A stretch of DNA of 64,000 bases from Ectocarpus siliculosus (Eukaryota > Sar > Phaeophyceae > Ectocarpales > Ectocarpaceae), in assembly GCA_000310025.1 (NCBI GenBank), contig FN649740.1, positions 1,545,069 through 1,609,068 of the forward strand, read 5' to 3'. Positions 26,701 to 36,530 of this stretch are shown here, piece after piece. How positions within the stretch are numbered: position 1 is the stretch's first letter; every line of letters starts with the position of its first letter. The position numbers and the translations under genes are program-made. The notes under the pieces were generated by a model that saw nothing but the letters and a program-made list of their open reading frames with translations, had not been told where the DNA came from and did no database searches.

Positions 26701-26996
26701 TTGCCCTCCACACCGGCTTTCATGGTCACGAGCGGCTCGCGGTAGATCCCGTCCCCCAAAGATATGGTGTCGCCTGCACCGGCCACCTCTAGCGCTGCGG
26801 CGAGCGTCATGGGATCGCCATCAGGAGACACCTCGTAGGTGGCCGCGCTAGCGGCGGTGAGGGCGAGGGCTGCCGTGGCAAGGCGCGCGGCGGTGGCCGC
26901 GGCGGCGCCGGTGACGGTGGAGTTTTTACTGACTGGTTTCGCTGTCTCCTGGTATGGCTGCTGTTGCTGACGTCGAAGGTTAGCCGTAACCGCCAT
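20759..26996 (-). CDS. Secreted or surface right-handed beta-helix protein with WSC domain, copy 2 (complete)
   Basis: Complete ten-exon minus-strand gene: 26586-26996, 25572-25744, 25132-25335, 24583-24735, 24260-24347, 23670-23788, 22992-23427, 22166-22222, 21304-21516, 20759-20899. Every junction has GT-AG and matching phase; total 1995 nt, 664 residues plus TAA at 20759-20761. Layout: Ala-rich signal or anchor segment (29-52), beta-helix (about 53-380), Pro/Thr linker with 21-residue repeats, WSC domain (about 499-596), then a Cys-rich C-terminus (CGECGGDGCSNRGEGLDGDD, CCQSDIKDNGNMCSVTGKAP). Compared with copy 1 over 618 shared residues I count about eight differences, for example P27T, and no disabling change, so both copies look maintained. 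The missing lyase or epimerase signature makes the enzymatic role open. Intron 1 is the longest (about 840 nt). Confidence 0.88.
23101..23330. repeat. 63-bp coding minisatellite in the Pro/Thr linker (copy 2)
   Basis: Same 63-bp unit and same copy number (about 3.6) as at 2109-2338, in exon 22992-23427. Equal copy number suggests no slippage since the segmental duplication. Confidence 0.9.
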
Positions 26997-29831
26997 GTTG
27001 CCGTGGCCGATGTTGGTTGGTTGCGTCGTCGTCTCGGCGAGTAGGACCTTGTTTTTCAGTTTTGGGTGTGGGGTCAAGGGCGAATGATGAAGTTAACAGT
27101 GGTCGGGGGGTCGAATGAGTCGTGCTCTCAACGTAGTAGGCAGTGTTTCCTCCCGCATTGTCATCACCAGCTCACCTTTCCGCTAGCCGGATACCGGGTA
27201 ATCATGGAGGCAAAGAGTGGGCCAGGTGAAGGCGAAGGAGACAAACAAACCGTTGTTCATTGCATCATTCGAAGGTGCCATGATGGTGGTTTTTTATGCA
27301 GGGAAGCGTGTAACGTACAGTAGTACTGGCCCCCCGAGCGAGAAAAGAGTTGAAGTCGACCACTCTGTCGAAGTTTTGTATTCCAGCAGAGAGTCTAACG
27401 TGCCCGAGAGAGCTGTGCAAACACAAGGAGCTCGGTGATGCACAAGAGGCTTCTCGTGGTTGGTCAGGGTCACGAGACGCCGCTTGAGAGTCGTTTGAAT
27501 AATTTCTTGTGCGGAGTCACTTAGAACCCGATCTATGCTGAGAAACCGGGGTCCTATCCCATGAGGAATCGCCTCGGGAATGGCCAGCGGGCAGATGGGA
27601 GAGAAGGGACGTCAGGCGTGCCATATCGTAGCCACGTCACTGGTATTTACATGTGTGCGCAACTACGAACGTATGTCGATGACAACGTGCGGGAGGGGCC
27701 AAAATCCGCATTTGCACGCCTGTGCGTCTGAGGAGAGAGAATCACGGGCGCTAGCTCGTACGCCTGATCGGTGAGTGGGGCGCCCGTCGCGTGCACGGTC
27801 TTCTCCGCGGACCGGAGGTGGCCCGGGAATCGACAGTGCAGTCATCACCGACCGAGTTTCGCCGAAACGAGGTAATCGACTACACTTGCCCGACGCGATA
27901 GCGAACCGAGATGGCGCCACCCAACAGCTGCAGCCGGTGATCGACGGCATCAATACTCACCAGGGCGTGGATTCACCTGGGCCAAAGCAGGGCGCTTCTG
28001 GTGCGCACGCCAATATGGAAGGCGGCGAGGTGGGCAAAACGGAGATGGTAGGTGGGTGTAGACGACGGCGCTGCCGAACGCGCAGATTGCCAACATTCAG
28101 CAAGTCGCCTTGAATTGGAGGAGATATCAAGACCTGGCGCAACACCGACGTCATCCAGCCAACCGTGGCTCATCACCACGTCGAAGACGAACATACAGAC
28201 CGTTGTACTTGTACCTCTCAGTCTGCGAAATGATTATGAGCAACGTGTCCGGTTTCGAACTGTATATATATACCCACGGCGAACGGTGATGACACTACTG
28301 TAGCACTGCAGGAATCTCGTTACCGGGATACCTTCTGATCGAGACACTACTCTAATGACCTTCCTGTCGAAGGGCGTTACGTGGAATTCTGGTGTAATAA
28401 ATAGACGATTGTATTCACAAACCATGGGCACTGTAAATAAGCGGCCTAGGACGGCAAGAGCAACACCTCGTTTCTCTTGCTCGCGACGTGGTAGCATGCG
28501 ACACATCTACTGGGGACCTTGGTGTCTTTCGACCCTCGTTTTTTAGTGCACTAATCAAGCGATGGAGGAAGTAGAAGACGAACAAGTGGGCTGAAAACTC
28601 GTGTTATGATGTTCGTGAGAATCTTTCGGGTCTGTGTTTTTCCGTACAAGAATGATATCCAAGACCGTTGCAGCAGAGTCCTACATAGTCTACATGTGGA
28701 CGTCTGGACTGAGGTTCGTAAGAGAACTGGACCCGTTCGGATTGATTGGGGCGAGGATATATTGTAGCCACTCCCTCAGCGTTCCGAAACAAGGCATATC
28801 ATACCTAGAAGCAAGAGAGACTGAACGGTTTCTTCATAATTTACGTCTAGGTCGCCATGATAAGAGGTTCTGACCTGTCGATAGAGAAGAGTCATTATTT
28901 TCGTATTTTTCTCTGTATGTGTACGCATGAATATATATGTAACATCAATAATACAAGTGATGATGAGCATGGATATTTCTGGATTTAAAAAAAATCAAGA
29001 AAAGTTTTGTCCTGCTGGTATAGACTATGTTGTTTGTTACGGCTTGGCTGCAATATATTGCTAAAAAAATGTTCTCCGAGCAGCACAGCTTGAGCCTGCC
29101 ATTTTAGATACACAGTCTACAAGCAGCAGCAACCAGTCTTGACTATTAATTAGAAAATACACCTAATCAATCTCACAGAAAGACTACCCGTCCGTCCGTC
29201 CGTTCGAGAGTTATTTAGAAAGTAAACATAGCCTTACAGAAAGACTACCCGTTCGAGATATAACCTCAGTCGAAAGGGATGTGGTGAAGTTTTTTCAGTA
29301 AGTTTTTTGTCCTCTCTAATGAAATATTTCGAGAAATACAAAGTGCACGGGCTGACGTCAAAGAATATACGCTCATCATTTCAAGGATGAGACCCCGGTC
29401 GTAGTTGTATTAAAATACCCGGGGAAGCGGTCTTCATTCGTGAGATTTGGCAAGGAGGAGGAAGAAGATAGTGTGTGCCACCGATGGGCGAGCTGCGTGA
29501 ATTGTTGGGTATGTATGTATGAAGTCGAAAGAAGATAGATATATCATAGATATCCCGTTGGGCACTGTACCTACAAGTGGTCTCTTGGCGGGTGCATTTC
29601 GTTGGAAGAGTCATCATCTACTGCTGTATTTTTGTTTTTTTTTCGTCCCGTCTCTGGCGCCGCCTGCTTTCTCTCCTCTTCGGTGCACACTACGCGTTTG
29701 CCGCATATGTGCACTTACACTTCTTAGCGTACTTGATACACTACAACTAGCTAGACGCACCGTACACGCCGGGTTTTTTCTTCTCTTTTCTTCTTTTGTC
29801 CCCACCTACCTCCTGCGGTATGTACAGTAGC

Positions 29832-29980
29832 ACATCCAACCACAGGTAGGTTGTTTCATCTTCATCATCGCAGCGAGGACCTACAATACATAGACAATGG
29901 TATTTACATCCAACCACAGGTAGGTTGTTTCATCTTCATCATCGCAGCGAGGACCTAGAGTACATTGACATGGTATTTAT
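29832..29980. repeat. Tandem duplication of about 75 bp, copy 2 only
   Basis: The stretch containing CATCCAACCACAGGTAGG and the following CATCTTCATCATCGCAGCG occurs twice in a row here and once in copy 1 (about 8880-8945). It is a change that arose after the segmental duplication. Confidence 0.85.
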
Positions 29981-30029
29981 GTACATGTAGTATTTTTAAA
30001 CTTTTACACCTACTTCGAGTACTATCTAC

Positions 30030-31645
30030 TAGGGTTAAGGATTGGCCCCCCGTCCCCCAATGGGGCTGGGTGCCAACATCCAGGACGGATGGTGGTGAGT
30101 GTCCGGGAGGAAGGGAAGAAGAAGAAGGGGAGAGGATTTGTAGGGGCGGGAAGAAGGGACGGTGTTGGGAGAGGCAAGGAAGTGGTGAAGAATTTCGGCA
30201 CTCGATGATGAGCGCGTGGTCCCGTCGGGGGTGAAAGGGACATGTCAGTCCGTAGTTTTATCTATCGGAATCGAAAAGCCGAAAAATCGAGGTATACATT
30301 ATGTACACAACGATGGAGGAGGCCGACCAGGAAGGTACGAAGAGAGGCAAATGCACCCCACGTTCGAAGTTCGAAGTCGGTGTGAAAACCGCGGCAAGGA
30401 AGGAGTGCGAAGGAAAAAGAAAAGAAAAAGGAGACGTCGACGTTTGCGTCGTGGAACGATCTTCCGTATAACGCAGGTACTCACCAATGCAAGACGGAGA
30501 GGAGGTAAAATACCCATCGTGAAAGTCAAAGCGCAGGTCATAACTGTATATGACTCATGCGCGTAGAAGTTACCCACGGAGACTTACCAACAAGAATTTT
30601 GAAGGCCGGCTGAGAAGGTTTGAAGACACAAATACTTAAGCGACGATGGCAAGCGCAACGTCAAAACTTCACAAGAAGAAAAGTGCATAGGTAATCCACA
30701 AGTACGGACCTATGAAGGTACTGGGTAGAGAGAGATCGGAACGGTTTTTAATATGAAGACACAACAACAACAACAATGATGAAGGTCGACCCGTCCTGCG
30801 TCGTTCGGTGTAAAATGATAAATGCGAAAGATGGACTGCGTAAAGATCCAGCGGTCTTTTTCGGCAGTGGCAAAGAAATATGCAACCACATGTCGCAAAA
30901 AAAAAGTTGAGCGGGATACCGTAGGACATAGAACACCGCCTTCTCTGTTGCTGCAGGCAGGTTTGCTTCCACAACCCGGGAACCCAACCCACTCTTGTAT
31001 TTCGGCCTACAAGACTCCAATCGACGCAAGCACCGGTAGGAGAGTGCGTGGAAGATGCCGTACAGCACAACTCCACTCTCCTACGACATCTATGTACAGT
31101 AGTACTGCTGTCGTTGTAGCACGATGTGGAAGATCTCCGAGGGGTCCTGCGCGGTAACGACAACATGGCGAGAGTTCTACGTGTACCTGTCGTCGACACA
31201 TGTGGCAGCCGCACGACACACGAACGGATGTTTGCATCGCATTGTACTATGGCTCGCCGTGACAGGAATCATCCAGTTAGATCGTTTGCCGCAGACGCGG
31301 ATGTCGTTCAGCGTCTAGTCCATACTGCTGTAGCAAAAACACAGCAGTAATCGTGCTCTGCATGAATTTTTTTGCTCTGGTTCACTTTTGGCTCCACAAC
31401 CCGAGAATCTCACGGCTGTATCTCAACCTACAAGACTCCAATCAACAAACCAGCACTGGCAGAAGTGCGTGGAAGATGCTGTGACAGCATAACTAAGTCG
31501 ACACTCGTACGACTTCTATGTACAAGTCGGCGTCCGGTCCATACTGCTGTAGAAATACAAAAATCGAGCCATCTTTTTTTTTTTTCCCATACTAATAACA
31601 AGAAATATATCACGTCACGACGACCATCCTGTGAGTATATATATA
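30030..31645. mobile_element. Insertion present only in duplication copy 2, type unresolved
   Basis: Copy 1 reads straight through ACTATCTATCTGTTCGGCAC near 9005-9030, while copy 2 has about 1.6 kb of extra DNA between ACTATCTAC and CTATTCGGTGC. The insert has a G-rich part (30030-30240), a purine-rich AAAGAAAA part (30400-30440), a copy of the dispersed CAA repeat (30703-30776), and two related direct repeats (about 30960-31110 and 31385-31560) sharing CCTACAAGACTCCAATC and GTGCGTGGAAGATGC. It ends in a T run (about 31577) and AT-rich sequence. No transposase or RT frame and no clear TIR were seen, so it may be a non-autonomous element or nested elements. Confidence 0.6.
30703..30776. repeat. 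Dispersed short repeat ending in (CAA)n, copy B
   Basis: Near-identical to 19831-19921 (TACGGACCTATGAAGGTACT, then GGGTAGAGAGAGATCGGAAC, then CAA repeat). Lies inside the insertion at 30030-31645. Confidence 0.75.
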
Positions 31646-33996
31646 ACATGATCTATTCGGTGCTCGGCACCATCGGCGTCCGTGTAGTGCGAAAGCTTGC
31701 ACCGAGGAGCGGGATGTACGTATGAATGTCTAAACGCTGCAACAACGTTCCCCGGTGTTGGATAAAATAAGAGTTGTGTGCAGACAGGGTAATCTGACAT
31801 CTGGTGTCAGTCCTGGAAAATTGACAGTAGCGGATGAAGATTTGTAGATGCGGACCGCTATTCATTCTGCAGTGCTGCATGAAGTGGGTGGATGTGCTGT
31901 GACGCAAGCGTAATAATACGTATGCTACGTGTAGTCGATTTTTTCTTCCGCCGCACAACGTCAATACAAAGCGAACTTTTGTCGTCACCATGTCTGTGTC
32001 ATTCTGCGACAAAACGGCGTTGTACTGTCTGTTGTCTCAATCATGTACCCTCGTTAAGAAACTCAGTTATCGCGGGCAGAAAGTGCGAACATTTCCACGA
32101 CATTGATTGTTGGATTGCAATCCCATGTAATGTATATGTATGTGTGAAATGAGTCGGTCGCCTGATGATGACGCAAAATGCTGCCGACTTCTTCCCGTTG
32201 GCCTCGTCGGTTCAACGTTTATTAAATAGTCTAGTGCATGCATCCCTCTTCCTTCAGCCTTTCCACAGACAGACAGGCCCGTTCGACCCGTGGATATGTC
32301 TCGAACGGGAAGTACATGTGTAGTCTGTGTTTGTTACTTGTTTTTCCTACTATGTGTTGCAGCAAAAGTCCTTTGTGCATGGGATCACAATATTTTTCTG
32401 GACTCCAGCACGGAGGCGCTCATCGTCTGGACTGACTTGCTGCTGCTGTTGCGTTTCGCTATCTGATTCACTATGCCTGTTTTTTAGGGAGTGCATGCAA
32501 CAGTTTTTTTCCCAACAAACTTCGTTCGTCCCTTCGGTTCTTTTTTGATGAATAGACTATGATGTGAAGACAACAACAACAGAGAGAGACGCGGACCACC
32601 GCTCTGTACACAACAGCCACCGCATCTCGTTGTATATATGTATATGTGCCCACAGATCCACAGATCAACCGTTTCTTCTTTTCTTCTGCGTGCTGACAAG
32701 AGACAATATAATATGTTCCCCCTCATCCAGGGAGGAATCGCTGCCGCGGCGTGGCTGTGCGTCGCTGTACATCGTGGGAATCGCTGCCGCGGCGTGGCTG
32801 TGCGCGCTGTGCAACTTCGTCTTTTTATGCAGCCCCCCCCTACGTCTGAAGACAGACGTCGTCGTCGGAATTACAAAGAAATCCCCGTCCGGCGCAACCC
32901 TTTTCATTCATCACTGAAAACAATCATCATCATCTGTCTACCTGCGACGGAACGTATTCCTTGCCAAAAACGTGAAACGTTTACCCCTTACATAACTAAC
33001 CTATCACAACCGCGCGCCGTTCTGTCGTACACATTCTCTGGGATGAACACATGCATGATGCGCGCAAAACCTCTTAAACTTCCCTAATTTCCAATATTAT
33101 TGCCACGTTCGTTCGCAATGTCCACTCATCACATACAATACATGGAATGAGAGATTCATTCCTCGTGCCTAGATATGCATACAGTAGAACCGCCCATATT
33201 TACATAACATAGCCCAAGCCAGCCGTTTTTTTGAGAATTTTTCATTGATAGGTGGACAGGGAAACAAAGAGGTTCGAGGCGAAGATCGACCCACTGCTGC
33301 TGTCGCTCCTGTCTCTCTCCCTCGTGCATCAGATCCTTACCTGCATGCGCTCAAGGTCGTCGCCCGTGTAATAAGCACACGTTCGTATATGCGTGCGTGA
33401 CAGGCGACCACACGTCTTGCAGTGCACCGACTTTCGAAAACGAGCAGGAGGATTCGCTGAGGAGAGACGATGATGCGCACGCGCAGCGATTCTTGACTTT
33501 TGTACGGTAGAAATCGAGCGACGCACACACACGTGCAAAGAGTACGCACTTTTGATGCACCGTACGATACACAATGCACCGATCGATGCACTATCCAAAA
33601 TCCATGTGATGACATTGCTGTTAGTGCTGAGGTTTGTTGGGACGCCGCTGTGTAGAAAGCAGATACAGATAGATGTCGAACGTGGGCACTCTCTGTCTCT
33701 CTCCGTGGACTCACTCACCTGGTGATGATGCGCTCTGTCTCGATTGGGTTGGGGGGGTGAGAAATAGTAAATGAGTAGGTGGGCGAAGTGGGCACATATA
33801 CATGCATGTAGGGAGGGATAGAAGAAAAAATCATTTCAACCATTTGCCATTCTGACTCGAGGTACGGGTCGAATTACAATCTAGAGGCGGAGAGTGGAGA
33901 CCGCCTACACATCAACAGGTGAATCTCCGAACAACCATTTGTATACGTTTCCAAAATGATTTTTACTCTCCCAGGTCGAACGGAATGTAACAAGAG

Positions 33997-34848
33997 CCGG
34001 AGAGATGGCACCCCCGTGATAACGTCCATTTTTGTGGTGTATTCCTCCACAATTAGGAGGGTGCAAAACACTAACCGATACCTCTCAGGAAAGCCCTCGA
34101 GGAAATGTGTCCACAACTACCCATTTCGGCAATGGTACCCCCCTGATTGTGGAGAAATACGCTATAGAAAAATGCTCCCACGGGGGTGCCATCTCTCCGA
34201 CGTTTATTTACGGTAGATGGTATCCATCGCGTAGATACCCGACCCACCAACGGGTCAAACATAGGCTACATGTCAAATGGGATGCAGATATCTTGGTGGA
34301 ACGAAATTATCAACCACACATACATCTATATAAAGAAGGAGGTGCACACACAAACACCTGGTCACCGCTCGTATGCGGACGAAAGTCATGGTCTCGGGCC
34401 GTTGGGTGGAGTGCATCACCATCTGGGCGGGTATATCTTGTAGAAATACACGGACCGCCGGCCTAGAGTCTTTAGTAGTCCGGGTGCAGGCAAGCAACGG
34501 ACTACTATACTGTTGTTGGCCGCAGCAAACGCTGTACGTGTATGTATGTAGTGTTTTCTCGTGTTGCCTGTGGGAGTGAGCGATATACCGTAATAGTCGG
34601 AGAGATGGCACCGGATGCAATCGCTTTTTTCCGTGTTTAGTCTTTATGTCGTTTTTTTTACGCACTCCGGTACCATCTCTCCGATCGGTGCCATCTCTCC
34701 GACCCCGGTACGGAAATGCAAGTAAATCATTTCATTTAGTTTTTTCAAGGCACCACGGTGCGATCTGTCCGACCGGTGCCATCCCCGATGAAATAGAATA
34801 CACACAGGTCAGGTGTTGTGTGCACGCACCCCGGTGCCATCTCCCCGA
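33997..34848. repeat. Cluster of eight GGTGCCATCTCTCCGA words
   Basis: The word, exact or nearly so, occurs at 34185-34200, 34669-34684, 34687-34702, 34757-34772, 34775-34788 (shortened) and 34833-34848 on the plus strand, and as its complement at 33997-34012 and 34597-34612. Spacings are irregular. The duplicate region (about 11285-12125) has the same arrangement with more mismatches. It is non-coding and could be a bank of protein-binding sites or remnants of a hairpin-rich element. Confidence 0.75.
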
Positions 34849-35046
34849 CCGGTACCATAGTATTGATACCAGTGTAGGCTTACCCACGCACACACACAGT
34901 CTTCTACACACGCTCGTTGACAATGCTATTGATCAGTATAGGCTAGAACCACACGTGTGTACCGTTGTTGCTGATTGGAAGCACACCAGTAACGGCGACG
35001 TAGGCTGATTCACGCGTGTCAGCTTCCTTCCGTGTTCTCCGCCGCC

Positions 35047-36243
35047 AGTTCTTCTTGGAGCTTCATGTGATGCTTAGTAGGTTGGGTTAAGCCTTCTTTC
35101 CTTCGGCCTCCCCTTGGTGGGTGCCTTTCCGAGGAGCTCGGGGGCCTGTGCGCGTGCCTCCCGCGGAGAGATTGAGAAGAAACCGGATGTAGTTCCCAAC
35201 CTTATCCTGGATGGAAAGGGCTTGATGCAAGGGAAACGGGCCTCTTTATTGTTGTTTCTCTTTCTGATGGCCCCATTGCTTATTATTTGGTTTCTAGGCC
35301 ACGGATTGGGGAGACAGAAGCACGGAGGACGCACATCGTCTCGCCGGCACATTGAATAGAGGCGTTAGACCGCGGTTCTCGCCCCACACAAAGATTACCC
35401 GCCGGCGGACAACAACTGCAAATGCAGGAGTCCCACAACCGACCAAGTCCCCCAATGGTGCAATCCATTCTACAACACCGACATCGAGTTCGTTTTCTGA
35501 CGACTGCCGTAAGTTCGACTTTCTGTTTACCTCCCCCCGGCTGTCTCGTGGCTGTTGTGATGCCATCTCCGTATGTTTCCAGTTTCCGCGACACCGGTCG
35601 CGACGCCACTGCTCTTTGTTCTTCTGAGCGTACGGCTTGTATGCATCCGATCTCCATCTTCCCTCTCTCTAAAGTGCTCGTTCTGCGATGTCTGCGCTTG
35701 ATTCTGAAGTCGTCGCTCCTCCAACCCTCCAACCGCAAGAAGTGGAACGCGTACTCCCGGGGTTTCGCCCCGACTTCGCAACCGCTGCACGGAGGGCAGC
35801 GCTATGCTTCTTCCTAGATTACCTTTGCTCTTCGCCATCAGGTCAACGTAGACGGCACATTTGTCGGAAGCACTTCTATCCTGCGCTGCCCGTACCGCAG
35901 TTACGGCGGGGGGGCCAGTATTGTTGTCGCGGTTGCCTTCGTGATGTACGAGACGCATCTTCACTGGCTAACGGATCTGCGTCCGGATCGGTATGGTGCG
36001 GCCTGAAGAATGTTGAGCTTGAGCCCTAATGAACAATTCCGGACAAGGTGGTCCGCATCGAGAGGACGAAGCGGATCGCCATTCATTTTCGTCCACACGA
36101 CCTGTAGTCGCCAAGCTGGGCCTCTGTTGACTTACTGCGATCCGTCGACCTACGGTCTGACCTCCTGTCACAGAATACATTGTCACCCGTGCGAGATGGT
36201 GCCCGTGTTTGTCTTTTTGCGACCAGACACTTAAACTACTACT
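35047..36243. other. Stretch without a supported gene
   Basis: Unique DNA right after the end of duplication copy 2. Several frames of 90 to 150 codons are open on both strands with biased third positions, but none shows a recognisable domain, and no splice-consistent chain was found. It may be degraded mobile-element sequence, since it abuts the retroelement fragment at 36244. Confidence 0.4.
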
Positions 36244-36530
36244 ACGTTGTCTGCTTGTGCTCAATGGTTGAGAAACACACCATTTCACGACTTCCAGAGC
36301 AGCAATCCATGGACCGAACACGATCCCCTTGAAAAACTGAATAGCACCACAGGCATATCTTGCTTAACGATCTCGACGAACTCCGCTGCTAGGTGGTTAT
36401 ACCTCAGCAGGGGACACAAAACAATGAACAACCCCCCCCCCTCGCAGTCTCTATGTCAAGTAAATTGCTGACGTTTTGCAGGGGTTCTCTCAATATGGCA
36501 TTGCCTTGGTAAACGGACAATCTTGAGGCT
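36244..36530 (+). mobile_element. Fragment of the same retroelement family, inverted
   Basis: This stretch matches the reverse complement of about 12326-12605 at roughly 85 to 90% identity by eye, covering the RT-start part (translation includes HDFQSSNPW and STNSAARWLYLSRGHKTMNN). It is a fossil fragment, old and incomplete. It lies 1.2 kb beyond the end of duplication copy 2, while its relative lies exactly at the end of copy 1, in opposite orientation. Confidence 0.75.

Larger units (their letters stand above)
20996..35046. repeat. Segmental duplication, copy 2
   Basis: Collinear with 1-12324 in direct orientation, offset 20995 at the left edge. It is longer mainly because of the insertion at about 30030-31645 and a tandem duplication of about 75 bp at 29832-29980. 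Homology stops at 35046, where copy 1 runs into the retroelement. The duplicated block may extend left of 20996, since the terminal exon at 20759-20899 must also have existed in the ancestor. Confidence 0.93.
26997..35046. other. Upstream non-coding flank of the beta-helix/WSC gene, copy 2
   Basis: Counterpart of 6010-12324 with many indels. No reading frame is kept between the two copies except trivially short ones, and I see no exon with supporting splice sites and domain. It contains an inserted block (30030-31645) and a cluster of a 16-base word at 33997-34848. Confidence 0.6.
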
